64,000 nt of DNA from Paractinoplanes deccanensis (GTDB lineage: Bacteria; Actinomycetota; Actinomycetes; Mycobacteriales; Micromonosporaceae), in the NCBI RefSeq assembly GCF_016862115.1, contig NZ_BOMI01000148.1, positions 1 through 64,000 of the forward strand. Reading direction: 5' to 3'. The translations under genes were made by a program, and so were the position numbers. Positions 34,905-46,533 of this stretch are shown here, piece by piece. The notes under the pieces were generated by a model. It was not told where the DNA came from. It saw only the letters and a list, made by a program, of their open reading frames with translations, and made no database searches. The number at the start of each line of letters is the position of its first letter. The first letter of the stretch is position 1.

Positions 34905-34935
34905 TGCAAGTGCATAGCGTGCGATGCAAGTTGCA
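34905..34935 (+). promoter_or_regulatory. TGCAAGT direct repeat, candidate operator
   Basis: TGCAAGT occurs at 34905-34911 and 34925-34931, 20 bp apart (two turns). The second lies in the perfect dyad TGCAA-G-TTGCA (34925-34935), which overlaps a TTGCAG -35-like site. Probable autoregulation site for the XRE gene. Confidence 0.45.
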
Positions 34936-34955
34936 GACAGCGACCGATATGCCGT

Positions 34956-34961
34956 TATGGT
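34956..34961 (+). promoter_or_regulatory. -10 element, probable leaderless start
   Basis: TATGGT ends exactly 6 nt before GTG 34968; TTGCAG lies 19 bp further upstream. Confidence 0.5.
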
Positions 34962-34967
34962 GTTCGC

Positions 34968-35828
34968 GTGGCGAGGGCGACATCGACGGCGCGGCATGAG
35001 CTGGGCAACGAGCTGCGCCGCCTGCGGGGCGAGCGGCGGGCTGCCGATGTGGCGATGGCGCTCGGCTGGTCCGAGTCCAAGCTCTCCCGCATCGAGACCG
35101 CGCACACGGGCATCAGCGAGGCCGACCTCGACCGGCTGCTGACCATCTACGGCGTACGGGTGGAGGACCGCACCCGGCTGCGCGACCTGGCCCGCCGTGG
35201 CCGCGCCCGCGCCTGGTGGACGCCTTACCGGTCCTCCGTGCCCGACCCGTACGACGAATATGTCGCCCTCGAGGCCGAGGCCGTCCTGATCAGCGAGTGG
35301 GAGTCGCAGATCGTGCCCGGCTTGCTCCAGACGGACGAGTACGCACGGGCCGTGATCGAGGTCGGCGCCGATGTCGGCGAAGCCGAGACGATCCAGCGCC
35401 GCCTCGCGCTGCGGATGGCCCGGCAGGCCGTTCTCACCCGGGAGCCACCGCCCCAGCTGCGCGTCGTGATCGACGAGGCGGTGCTGCACCGCGAGGTCGG
35501 CGGCCCCGAGGTGCTGCGCCGCCAGCTGGCCCGGCTTCTCGAGGCCGCCGGACGGCCGGGCGTCGAGCTGCTCGTGCTGCCGTTCTCCGCCGGGGCGCAC
35601 GCCGGCATGACCGAGTCCTTCATGGTGCTGGAGTTCGAGCCCGGCACCCGCGCTCCCGTGGTGCACATCGAGGGACTGACCGGTGGTCTCTTCCGGGTGA
35701 AACCGACCGACGTCGACGTCTACCGCGACGCCCTGTCTGACCTGCGAGAACGCGCCCTGTCCGAGGAGATGAGCCGAACGGCCATCGCTGAGAGGGAGGA
35801 AGCGCTGCGCCAGGTCGCCACTTCCTGA
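34968..35828 (+). CDS. XRE-family regulator with DUF5753 domain
   Basis: The 286-residue protein has an XRE helix-turn-helix at about 10-65 (LGNELRRLRGERRAADVAMA, then LGWSESKLSRIETAHTGIS). A DUF5753 domain follows (about 95-275) with the hallmark WESQIVPGLLQTDEYARAVI and LHREVGGPEVLRRQLARLLE. This two-domain form is abundant in mycelial actinobacteria and is almost always next to a DUF397 gene, as here. Such pairs influence development and antibiotic production. The start is GTG 34968. The paired operator-like repeats upstream suggest self-regulation. Confidence 0.93.
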   Translation: MARATSTARHELGNELRRLRGERRAADVAMALGWSESKLSRIETAHTGISEADLDRLLTIYGVRVEDRTRLRDLARRGRARAWWTPYRSSVPDPYDEYVALEAEAVLISEWESQIVPGLLQTDEYARAVIEVGADVGEAETIQRRLALRMARQAVLTREPPPQLRVVIDEAVLHREVGGPEVLRRQLARLLEAAGRPGVELLVLPFSAGAHAGMTESFMVLEFEPGTRAPVVHIEGLTGGLFRVKPTDVDVYRDALSDLRERALSEEMSRTAIAEREEALRQVATS

Positions 35829-35870
35829 GCTGAAATGGAGCTGCATTCCATCCTGGAAGGGGACACCACG

Positions 35871-36074
35871 ATGCAGGACGCCACTCTCACCTGGCGCAAG
35901 AGCACTCGAAGCGGGGCCGCCGGGCACTGCGTCGAGGTCGCCAACGTTCCGTCGGCCGTGCTCGTCCGCGACTCGAAGGACGCCACGGGCCCGGTTCTCG
36001 CCTTCAGCGACCCGGATTGGGCCGGTTTCATCGCCGGCGTCCGGGCCGGGGAGTTCGACAGGCCCGCCGCCTGA
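35871..36074 (+). CDS. DUF397 protein
   Basis: The 67-residue partner of the XRE/DUF5753 protein. It has the DUF397 signature LTWRKSTRSGAAGHCVEVAN, then VLVRDSKDATGPVLAFSDPD and WAGFIAGVRAGEFD. ATG 35871 follows GGAAGGGG by 8 nt; an in-frame ATG at 35835 has no ribosome site. DUF397 proteins are proposed to bind their XRE partner and relieve or modulate repression. The 42-bp gap to the XRE gene fits one transcript. A hairpin follows at once. Confidence 0.92.
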   Translation: MQDATLTWRKSTRSGAAGHCVEVANVPSAVLVRDSKDATGPVLAFSDPDWAGFIAGVRAGEFDRPAA

Positions 36075-36084
36075 CCTCAGGTCC

Positions 36085-36110
36085 GGGGCGGCCCCCGCGG
36101 GGGTCGCCCC
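36085..36110 (+). terminator. Terminator behind the XRE/DUF397 pair
   Basis: GGGGCGGCCCCC and GGGGGTCGCCCC form an 11-12-bp stem with one G-U pair and a tiny loop, followed by ATCTT. Confidence 0.6.
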
Positions 36111-36203
36111 ATCTTGCCGGTTCGCCTAAGCTGACCTGTGCATTCCGGCAAGATCGCCCCCGGGGTACGTGGGGTTCGGGAGGACAGTGCAATATTGGAC
36201 CGC

Positions 36204-36893
36204 ATGAGAGCCCGGGTACTCGTCGTCGATGACGACCCAGCGTTGGCCGAGATGCTCGGCATCGTTCTGCGCAGCGAGGGTTTCCTGCCCTCGTTCGTCG
36301 CCGACGGTGAACGCGCCCTGGCCGCCTTCCGGGAGAATCGTCCCGACATCGTCCTGCTCGACCTGATGCTCCCCGGCATGAGCGGCATCGACGTGGCGCG
36401 CGCCATCCGCGCCGAGTCGGGCATCCCGATCGTCATGCTCACGGCCAAGAGCGACACGGTCGACGTCGTGCTGGGCCTCGAGTCCGGCGCCGACGACTAC
36501 GTGGTCAAGCCGTTCAAGCCCAAGGAGCTGGTCGCCCGCATGCGCGCGCGGCTGCGCCGGGGCGAGGACGCCGCGCCGGAGATGCTCACCATCGGGCCGC
36601 CCGGCAACCAGATCACCATCGACGTCCCGGCCCACACGGTGTCCCGCGACGGCGACGAGGTCAAGCTGACTCCGCTCGAGTTCGACCTGCTGGTCGCCCT
36701 GGCCCGCAAGCCGCGCCAGGTGTTCACCCGCGAGGTGCTGCTCGAGCAGGTGTGGGGCTACCGGCACGCGGCCGACACCCGCCTGGTCAACGTCCACGTC
36801 CAGCGCCTCCGCGCCAAGATCGAGCCGGATCCGGAGCGCCCGGAGATCATCCTGACCGTCCGCGGGGTCGGCTACAAGGCGGGCACGGGCTAA
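36204..36893 (+). CDS. mtrA: Response regulator MtrA
   Basis: The 229-residue OmpR-type regulator has a receiver domain (RVLVVDDDPALAEML, phospho-acceptor Asp53 in LLDLMLPG, Lys102 in VKPFKPKE) and a C-terminal winged helix (KLTPLEFDLLVALARKP, then RLVNVHVQRLRAKIE). MtrA is the essential actinobacterial regulator linking cell-wall metabolism, division and replication. ATG 36204 is used; a longer frame to 36138 adds non-family residues. mtrB and lpqB follow in the conserved operon. Confidence 0.97.
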   Translation: MRARVLVVDDDPALAEMLGIVLRSEGFLPSFVADGERALAAFRENRPDIVLLDLMLPGMSGIDVARAIRAESGIPIVMLTAKSDTVDVVLGLESGADDYVVKPFKPKELVARMRARLRRGEDAAPEMLTIGPPGNQITIDVPAHTVSRDGDEVKLTPLEFDLLVALARKPRQVFTREVLLEQVWGYRHAADTRLVNVHVQRLRAKIEPDPERPEIILTVRGVGYKAGTG

Positions 36894-36914
36894 GGGGCTA
36901 CTCTTGCCCGCGTA

Positions 36915-38576
36915 ATGCGCGCACCCTCATGGCTTCCGATGCCGATCCGCCGCACCCTTCGCGTGGTGCGGCGGTATTGGCGTGTGGCCGCGCGGCGGCT
37001 CGAGGTGCACTCGGCGCCGGCGCGGCGGGCGTGGCGGCGGTCGCTCCAGCTGCGCGTCGTCACGCTCACCCTGATCGCGTCGAGCGTGCTGGTCGGGGTG
37101 TTCGGCTGGTTCATCGCCGCGCGCAGTGCCACGATCCTGCTCACGCGGGCGCAGGAGGAGGCCAAGGTCTCCATGCGCAACAAGATCGACTATGCGGAGC
37201 AGCAGCTCACCGTCTATCCGCAGTGGCGCGATCCCAAGCTGCCCAGCACGTTCGACCTGATCGTCGGCCAGCTCGCCGACGGTGATCCGGCCGAGTCCGG
37301 CGGTTCCGTGGTGTCGATGCGCGCCGGGCAATATCCCGAGCTGCGCGCGGCGACCCTGCCGACGAACGTGGACACCGGCGAGCTGATCACCCGCGACCTG
37401 GCGAGGACCGTCTCCGACGACGAGAAGGAGGCCAGCCAGGTCGTCACGGCCACGATCAACGGCCAGACCACCAAATACCTGGTGTACGGGGCTCCGGTCC
37501 CGACCAACTTCGGCCACGTCGAGCTCTACTACATGATGCCGCTGACCACCGAGGACAGCGCCGCCAACCAGATCCGTACCACGGTGCTGCTCACCGGCGT
37601 CGCGCTGGTGATCCTGCTCGGCGTGGTGGCCGGGCTGGTGACCCGCCTGGTCGTCACCCCGGTGCGCATCGCGGCCCGTACCGCCCAGCGCCTGTCGGCG
37701 GGCCTGCTCGACCAGCGCATGAAGGTCGACGGCGAGGACGACCTGGCCCTGCTCGCCGCCTCGTTCAACCAGATGGCCGCCAACCTCCAGCGGCAGATCG
37801 TCCGGCTCGAGGAGCTGTCCCGCCTCCAGCGCCGGTTCACCTCCGACGTGTCCCACGAGCTGCGGACCCCGCTGACCACGGTACGGATGGCAGCCGACCT
37901 GATCTTCGCCGAGCGCGACGAGTTCGACCCGGCCGTGGCGCGCAGCGCCGAGCTGCTCCAGGCCGAGCTCGACCGCTTCGAGAGCCTGCTCACCGACCTG
38001 CTCGAGATCAGCCGGTTCGACGCGGGCTTCGCCGCCCTCGACGCGGAGCACACCGACCTGGTGCCGATCGTCGAGCGGGTCGCCGAGCGGCTCACCGGCC
38101 TGGCCGAGCGGGTCGGCGTCACCATCGAGCTGCGCCTGCCGGAGACGCCGGTGATCGCCGAGGTGGATCCGCGCCGGGTCGAGCGGGTGCTGCGCAACCT
38201 GGTCGGCAACGCGGTCGAGCACGGCGAGGCGCGGCCGGTGGTGGTCACCCTCGCCTCCGACGACGCGGCCGTGGCGATCACCGTGCGCGACCACGGCATC
38301 GGCCTCAAACCGGGCGAGGAGCGGCTGGTCTTCAACCGGTTCTGGCGTGCCGACCCGTCCCGGGCACGGCAGACCGGCGGCACCGGGCTCGGCCTGTCGA
38401 TCAGCGCGGAGGACGCGCGGCTGCACGGCGGCTGGCTCGAGGCGTGGGGCGCCCCGGGCGAGGGCGCCCAGTTCCGCCTGACCCTGCCGGTGCGCTCGGG
38501 TGACCGGCTGCTGGCCGCGCCGCTGCCGTTGATCCCGCGCGACCGCGCGGTCCTCGAGGCCCCGGAGGTGTCCTGA
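36915..38576 (+). CDS. mtrB: Sensor histidine kinase MtrB
   Basis: The 553-residue kinase has a basic N-terminus, transmembrane segments at about 46-68 and 222-246, and an extracytoplasmic sensor between them. A HAMP domain, the phospho-acceptor His314 in DVSHELRTPLTT and the ATPase boxes NLVGNAVEHG, DHGIGLKPGE and GGTGLGLSI follow. It phosphorylates MtrA. The last 25 residues are Pro-rich. Its TGA overlaps the lpqB ATG at 38576, so the lipoprotein is coupled to the kinase. Confidence 0.97.
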   Translation: MRAPSWLPMPIRRTLRVVRRYWRVAARRLEVHSAPARRAWRRSLQLRVVTLTLIASSVLVGVFGWFIAARSATILLTRAQEEAKVSMRNKIDYAEQQLTVYPQWRDPKLPSTFDLIVGQLADGDPAESGGSVVSMRAGQYPELRAATLPTNVDTGELITRDLARTVSDDEKEASQVVTATINGQTTKYLVYGAPVPTNFGHVELYYMMPLTTEDSAANQIRTTVLLTGVALVILLGVVAGLVTRLVVTPVRIAARTAQRLSAGLLDQRMKVDGEDDLALLAASFNQMAANLQRQIVRLEELSRLQRRFTSDVSHELRTPLTTVRMAADLIFAERDEFDPAVARSAELLQAELDRFESLLTDLLEISRFDAGFAALDAEHTDLVPIVERVAERLTGLAERVGVTIELRLPETPVIAEVDPRRVERVLRNLVGNAVEHGEARPVVVTLASDDAAVAITVRDHGIGLKPGEERLVFNRFWRADPSRARQTGGTGLGLSISAEDARLHGGWLEAWGAPGEGAQFRLTLPVRSGDRLLAAPLPLIPRDRAVLEAPEVS

Positions 38577-40393
38577 TGCGTCGCTGGCTGCTGGGCGCCG
38601 TCGCGCTCGCCGTGCTCGTGCCCGGTGGGTGCGGCATCCCCGACCGCAGCGAGGTGACCGTGATCGGCGACGGCCGGGCCGCCGGGGTCTCGGCCATCGA
38701 CGAGGGCACGCCCCCGACGCAGTACACGCGTGCCGAGGCCGCCAACCCCCGGGAGCTGGTGCAGTACTACCTCCAGGCCGCGGCCGGCGACCCGGAGACC
38801 GCTGTCGCCCGGGTCAAGGCGTTCCTCGCGCCCGAGGAGGCCGCCCACTTCCCGGCCAACACCGACGTCAAGGTGGTACGGGAAGCCGAGTCGATCCTCT
38901 ACTCGCCCACCGACCCGGTGGTGACCATCACCGAGCAGCAGGTCGGCACGCTGACCGCGAACGGTGAGCTGGAGCCGGCCGACCCGTCCCCGTCCTCGAC
39001 CGAATACAAGATCCGGGTCGGCTCGGTGGAGGGGCAGAGCGGCCTCTGGATCCTCGACGCGCCCCAGGTGATGCTGCTCAGCGTCGACGCCCTGAGCGCG
39101 TTCTACCAGCGCCGCGCGATCTATTTCTGGAACAAGGACAACACCAGCCTGGTGCCCGACCTGCGCTACATGCCCAAGAGCCTGCCGGCCGTCCAGCAGC
39201 CGACGACGATCCTCCAGTGGCTGGCCGCGGGGCCGGCCGACTGGTTGCGCGACGCCGTGCAGGCGCTGCCGCAGGGCACCGCGGTGGCCGACAACATCCC
39301 GGCGATCAACAACGAGACCCTCCAGATCAACCTGACCGCGCAGGCGCTGCCGGCGGGCGGCGACGCGGCGGCCCTGGACCGGCTCCGGCGGCAGCTCCAG
39401 TGGTCGATCTACCCGCTGGAGCCCCGTACCCTCGAGATCAAGATCGGCCGGCAGGACCCGGTGGTCTTCAAGGACGCCGACTACCGCGACAGCAACCTGG
39501 CCTTCTGGCTGGCCGACGTGCCCGAGCGCTTCGTCCTCTTCGGCGGGGTCGTGCGCCGGCTCAAGGACACGCCGCACGAGGACGACCCGGTGCCCGTCCT
39601 CAAGGACGCGGCCAACCGGGGCATCGCCACCGCGGCCTTCAGTGCCTCGCCCACCCACGCGTTCGCGGCGGTGGTCACCGGCTCGGGCGCCGGCGCACGG
39701 TTGCGGGCCGGGTCGGCGACCACCGGAGCGCAGGCCGATCTCCGGGAGGTCGGCGGGCTCAAGGGCGCTCTCGGGCAGCCGGTCTGGGCGCTGACCGGCG
39801 CCAAGGACGCCGCCGGTGCGGTCGGCCTGATCACCATGGGCGGCCGGCTCTACAGCTTCACCGCCGACGGCAGGCCGGCGCAGCGGGTCGAGTGGCAGGG
39901 CGACCCGGGCTCGATCACCGCGATCTCGGTGGCGCCCGACGGTCGCCGGGTCGCCCTGGTCAGCGGCGGCAAGCTGTATCGCACGGTGCTGAGCAGCAGC
40001 GTCGACGGCGTCGTGCTGAGCGGGCCGGAGCAGGTGCTGCCGCCCAACCTGAAGTCGGTCACGGCGGTGGCCTGGAGCAGCCAGACCTACCTGGCGGTGG
40101 CCGGGGTGCGCGCGGACAACAACCGCGTCTCGGTGATCGATGTGACGGTCGACGGGGCGCTGTCCACCTCGCGGCTCGGCGACATCGGCGCGGAGCCGGT
40201 GACCTACCTGGCGGCGTACCCGGAAAATCCGATCTCCGGCACCGAGACGTCCGACTCGGAGGCGTACGTGGCGGGCGGCGAGGCCTGGGACGTGTTCAGC
40301 GAGCCCAACCCGATCACCCGGGCGAACCTCGCGGGCGCCCCGGCCGGCGCGCCGGCCACGGTCAAGCCGACCACGCCGCTGTTCCTCAACTGA
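38576..40393 (+). CDS. lpqB: Lipoprotein LpqB
   Basis: The 605-residue exported lipoprotein modulates MtrB. The signal peptide ends at a lipobox-like VPGGCGIPD, so the mature protein should start at the cysteine of GGC (near residue 19). GerMN-type domains occupy about 50-290 (LVQYYLQAAAGDPETAVARV, then TTILQWLAAGP). A beta-propeller with repeated short strands (AVSVAPDGRRVALVSGGKLY type) fills the rest. It overlaps mtrB and precedes comF by 16 bp, as in other actinobacteria. Confidence 0.95.
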   Translation: MRRWLLGAVALAVLVPGGCGIPDRSEVTVIGDGRAAGVSAIDEGTPPTQYTRAEAANPRELVQYYLQAAAGDPETAVARVKAFLAPEEAAHFPANTDVKVVREAESILYSPTDPVVTITEQQVGTLTANGELEPADPSPSSTEYKIRVGSVEGQSGLWILDAPQVMLLSVDALSAFYQRRAIYFWNKDNTSLVPDLRYMPKSLPAVQQPTTILQWLAAGPADWLRDAVQALPQGTAVADNIPAINNETLQINLTAQALPAGGDAAALDRLRRQLQWSIYPLEPRTLEIKIGRQDPVVFKDADYRDSNLAFWLADVPERFVLFGGVVRRLKDTPHEDDPVPVLKDAANRGIATAAFSASPTHAFAAVVTGSGAGARLRAGSATTGAQADLREVGGLKGALGQPVWALTGAKDAAGAVGLITMGGRLYSFTADGRPAQRVEWQGDPGSITAISVAPDGRRVALVSGGKLYRTVLSSSVDGVVLSGPEQVLPPNLKSVTAVAWSSQTYLAVAGVRADNNRVSVIDVTVDGALSTSRLGDIGAEPVTYLAAYPENPISGTETSDSEAYVAGGEAWDVFSEPNPITRANLAGAPAGAPATVKPTTPLFLN

Positions 40394-40409
40394 GCTCGCC
40401 GGCCCCGCG

Positions 40410-41153
40410 TTGAGCCTGCTGGCGGACCTCGCCGACCTGGTGCTGCCGAGCGCCTGCGCCGGCTGTGCCGCCGAGCGGGTGGCCCTGCGGTACGGCGCCT
40501 GCGCGGAGTGCGCCGCCCGCCTGGAGGCGCTGCGGCCGTTTCGTGCCGCGCCGGTGCCCTCTCCGCCCGGCCTGCCGCCGTGCGTCGCCGTGGGGCCCTA
40601 TGCGGGGCCGCTGCGCGGTGCCCTGCTCGCGTACAAGGAAAGGGGCCGGCACCGGCTGGCGCGGCCGCTGGGGGCGCTGCTGGCGACCGCCGTGGCGGGC
40701 CTCGCGCCGCGCGGTGGGCCGCTGACGCTGATCCCGGTGCCGTCGACGGCGGCCGCGGCCCGGGAACGGCACGGCGATCACATGACGCGGCTCGCCGCAC
40801 AAGCGGTGCGGCGGCTGCGCTCCGGCGGCTGGGACGCTGTCGTCCAACACCCTCTCGAAGCGTTACCCCGTCCTGACTCAACGTCACTGAGCGTGGCCGA
40901 ACGCCGCGCCGCGGCTGAGAGTTCGCTGCGAATCCGCCGTGTCCTGATCGGGTTTTCCGGGCGCCGGAGGCCGCGAAAAGGCACGCTGGTCGTAGTGGAC
41001 GACATCGTCACCACCGGGGCCACGCTGGCCGCCGTGACGAGTCGCCTCGAGGAGGCGGAGATGCAGGTCACAGGTGCTGCCGTCCTGGCCGCGACCCAAT
41101 TGCGGCGATCGCCGCGCGGCGTTATCGACGGGATTGTGGGCCCGAGTTCCTGA
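40410..41153 (+). CDS. comF: ComF-family phosphoribosyltransferase-like protein
   Basis: The 247-residue protein has an N-terminal four-cysteine zinc knuckle (CAGC, then CAEC, residues about 16-38) and a type I phosphoribosyltransferase domain with the PRPP loop VVVDDIVTTGATL near residue 200. ComF helps DNA uptake in competent bacteria; in actinobacteria its role is unclear. It starts at TTG 40410, which is uncommon but is the only start that includes the full knuckle close to lpqB. It is conserved between lpqB and hpf. Confidence 0.9.
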   Translation: MSLLADLADLVLPSACAGCAAERVALRYGACAECAARLEALRPFRAAPVPSPPGLPPCVAVGPYAGPLRGALLAYKERGRHRLARPLGALLATAVAGLAPRGGPLTLIPVPSTAAAARERHGDHMTRLAAQAVRRLRSGGWDAVVQHPLEALPRPDSTSLSVAERRAAAESSLRIRRVLIGFSGRRRPRKGTLVVVDDIVTTGATLAAVTSRLEEAEMQVTGAAVLAATQLRRSPRGVIDGIVGPSS

Positions 41154-41441
41154 AAGGTGGAACGTCCGGCATCTGGTATCCCGAACGAGGGGTGACGCGA
41201 GAGCATCGGCACGTTAGCGTCTTGGTGACGAGGGTATGAGCTTCCGCCTACCCACACCGCCGGCAAGGCGCAGCGTTCCGCGAACCGCCGCACCGGAAAG
41301 GAGTCGTCTCACTCACGATCGGTTACGCCCGGTGTCCAAGTCCCGGCGTAGCCAGAGCCAAGCACCACCGCGTCGCAGTTCGGCGCCCCCGGCACCCCGT
41401 CGCAGGGCGCCCGTTACACAGAACGTTGGGGGAGGTCACGA
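41154..41441 (+). other. Long leader of hpf
   Basis: The 288 bp between comF and hpf contain no supported gene. A 78-codon Arg/Pro-rich frame from ATG 41236 overlaps the hpf start and lacks coding character. Two ribosome-site-like tracts, GGAAAGGAG and GGGGGAGG, are present; the second belongs to hpf. A stress promoter probably lies here, but I cannot point to it. Confidence 0.4.
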
Positions 41442-42062
41442 GTGGACATTGTCGTCAAGGGCCGCAACGTAGAGGTTCCCGATCACTATCGGGAGCACGT
41501 CGCCGACAAGCTGAGCAAAGTCGAGCGTTACGACCAGAAGCTGATGAGGGCGGACGTCGAGTTGTTCCACGAGCGCAACCCGCGCCAGTCGGACAATTGC
41601 CAGCGAGTCGAGATCACCGTCATGACGAGAGGCCCGGTCGTCCGAGCCGAAGCCTCCGCCAAGGACTTCTACGCAGCCCTGGACTGCGCCATCAACAAGC
41701 TCGACGGCAGGTTGCGCCGCTCGGCCGACCGCCGTCGCGTCCACCGCGGGCGCCGCGCGCCCGTCTCGGTAGCGGCCGCCACCGCGAGCCTGCCCACCGA
41801 CCTCAGCCTCGCCCAAACGGCAGAGGCGTCCTCGTCCGTCGCCACCGCGCTGGCCGAGCACGACGAAGACCAGCCCTGGCGCATCGTGCGGGAGAAGGAG
41901 CACCCCGCCGACCCGATGACCGTCGACGACGCCCTCTTCCAGATGGAGCTCGTCGGCCACGACTTCTATCTCTTCCTCGACAAGGACAGCGGCCGCCCCA
42001 GCGTCGTCTACCGCCGGCGCGGCTACGACTACGGCATCCTGTCGTTGGAGACCACGGGGTAG
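41442..42062 (+). CDS. hpf: Ribosome hibernation promoting factor, long form
   Basis: The 206-residue long HPF/RaiA protein dimerises 70S ribosomes in stationary phase. The N-terminal HPF domain (about 1-100) has VKGRNVEVPDHYREHVADKL and ETAKDFYAALD-like EASAKDFYAALDCAINKLDG. A linker of about 45 residues is followed by the C-terminal dimerisation domain (WRIVREKEHPADPMTVDDAL to the end). The start is GTG 41442 behind GGGGGAGG. It converges on the GNAT gene 15 bp away. Confidence 0.95.
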   Translation: MDIVVKGRNVEVPDHYREHVADKLSKVERYDQKLMRADVELFHERNPRQSDNCQRVEITVMTRGPVVRAEASAKDFYAALDCAINKLDGRLRRSADRRRVHRGRRAPVSVAAATASLPTDLSLAQTAEASSSVATALAEHDEDQPWRIVREKEHPADPMTVDDALFQMELVGHDFYLFLDKDSGRPSVVYRRRGYDYGILSLETTG

Positions 42063-42077
42063 CCGAGCCCTCGCCGG

Positions 42078-43220
42078 TTACCCGTCAAGCCGAGGGCCTT
42101 CGGCCAGGAGGTCCTCGGCGAGGAGGACGTACTGCACGTCGTCGACCCGGCCACCGTCCGGGCCGGGCAGGCGCGAGCGCAGGTACGCCTCCCGCTTGAA
42201 CCCGGCCTTCTCGAGCACCCGCTGCGAGGCCAGGTTCGCCGGCACCGCGCCCGCGATGAGGCGGGCCACACCGGTCTCGGCAAAGACCCAGAGCGACAGC
42301 AGCTGGGCGGCCCGGGTCGCGAAACCGCGCCCGCGGAACGCCGGGAGCATGCTGTAGCCGATCATCGCCTGGGCCGTGGCCGGCTCGTCGTTGAACAGGC
42401 CGATGTCGCCGGCCGGCTCACCCGTGGCCGCGTCCTCGATGACCAGGTCGGCGCGGTTGCCGGCGAGCCAGTGCGCCTCGGCCCAGAAGCACCGCTGACG
42501 GATCTTGCCGGGGCTCGGTGGCTCCGGCGGGACGCTCGTCGCCACCACGTCGGGCAGGGTGATCAGCTCGGTGAGGAAGCCGAGGTCGCCCGGGCCCAGC
42601 GGGCGCAGCCGGACGACGCCGTCGGTGAGCTCGCCGCCCGGCAGGTCGGGCAGCAGCCGGGCGATCGGCTCGCCGTCGTCCTCGGCGAGCCGCGCGAAGG
42701 CGAGCATGTCGTCGCGGCCGCCGTCGCGCCGCGGCTGCGCGCCACGGCGTACGCCCTCTCGCCGGAAGCCCGAAGCCAGGGCGACACGCTGGCTGACCGG
42801 GTTGTCCCAATGTGTCAGAAGTTCCAGGCGCTGGAGACCATGCTTGAGGGCGTGCGCGCTCATCGCCCGTACGGCCGCGGTGGCCACACCCCGGCGGCGC
42901 GCCCACGGGCCCACCCAGTAGCCGATCTCGGCCTGGCCGCGGCTGGGCACCGACTTGTCGAAGCCGACCCCGCCGAGCAGCTCGTCGGTCTCGGGATCGG
43001 CGACCGCGTAGAAGGCGCCACCCTCGGCGAACAGGGCGTCGATCCGCTCGGCGATGAAGGTCTCGGCGTGCGCCACCGTGAAGGGCGAGGGGAGCACCGT
43101 GAGGAACCGCTGGGACACCGGATCGTTGTAGCCCTCGGCGAGCGCTTCGGCGTCCTCCGGCCGGAAAGCTCGCAGACGCACCCCTTCACCGTTGATCTCC
43201 GCGGTTCGCACGCGGCCCAT
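42078..43220 (-). CDS. Double GNAT-domain N-acetyltransferase (RimJ/RimL type)
   Basis: A 380-residue protein formed by two consecutive GNAT acetyltransferase domains. The first, about 10-180, has the acetyl-CoA loop YWVGPWARRRGVATAAVRAM. The second, about 195-370, has YSMLPAFRGRGFATRAAQLL. Both resemble RimJ/RimL enzymes that acetylate protein N-termini or small amines. The duplication, rather than a domain swap, is clear from both loops being intact. The substrate is unknown. It diverges from secA across a 140-bp gap. Confidence 0.9.
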   Translation of the reverse strand: MGRVRTAEINGEGVRLRAFRPEDAEALAEGYNDPVSQRFLTVLPSPFTVAHAETFIAERIDALFAEGGAFYAVADPETDELLGGVGFDKSVPSRGQAEIGYWVGPWARRRGVATAAVRAMSAHALKHGLQRLELLTHWDNPVSQRVALASGFRREGVRRGAQPRRDGGRDDMLAFARLAEDDGEPIARLLPDLPGGELTDGVVRLRPLGPGDLGFLTELITLPDVVATSVPPEPPSPGKIRQRCFWAEAHWLAGNRADLVIEDAATGEPAGDIGLFNDEPATAQAMIGYSMLPAFRGRGFATRAAQLLSLWVFAETGVARLIAGAVPANLASQRVLEKAGFKREAYLRSRLPGPDGGRVDDVQYVLLAEDLLAEGPRLDG

Positions 43221-43360
43221 CCTGCCCGAAGAACTGCGCTGTCAGCGAACTTGATGCACCGTTTCGCCCTTTTTGTGCGGTTAACCGGAGGCTCGGGTCA
43301 CAGCTTCGGCGGAAGGGTGCCTACCATGGTTCCGCAGACTGTCTAGGGGAGCGCTGACCC

Positions 43361-46279
<2,919 letters not shown>

Positions 46280-46334
46280 CCCACCCCGCCCGCTCGATCG
46301 ACCCACCCGTCGACGGGTGGGTCGACGGACCCAC

Positions 46335-46465
46335 CGCGCGACCGGTGACCGCTGCTCGACCGGTCACCATTGCGCGACCGGTCACCGCCGCTCGACCGGT
46401 CACCATCGCGGGACCGGTCACCGCCGCTCGACCGGTCACCATCGCGGGACCAGTCACCGCCGCTC
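46335..46465. repeat. 18/36-bp tandem repeat with GACCGGTCACC core
   Basis: CGACCGGTCACCGCCGCT and GGACCGGTCACCATCGCG-type 18-bp halves alternate to give 36-bp units, about seven halves. Each GACCGGTC is itself palindromic. It lies between secA and its terminator. Confidence 0.85.
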
Positions 46466-46468
46466 GAA

Positions 46469-46505
46469 CGACGGCCCGCCGGCACTCCTCGCCGGCGGGC
46501 CGTCG
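46469..46505. terminator. Perfect 15-bp terminator between secA and the Rv3235-like gene
   Basis: CGACGGCCCGCCGGC (46469-46483) and GCCGGCGGGCCGTCG (46491-46505) flank a 7-nt loop. It can serve both convergent genes. Confidence 0.75.
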
Positions 46506-46533
46506 CTCTGGCCGGCCCGGGACGCTCGCTGCC

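Noticed and set aside
41236..41472. 78-codon Arg/Pro-rich gene before hpf
   Set aside because: It overlaps the hpf start in another frame and has shadow-like composition.
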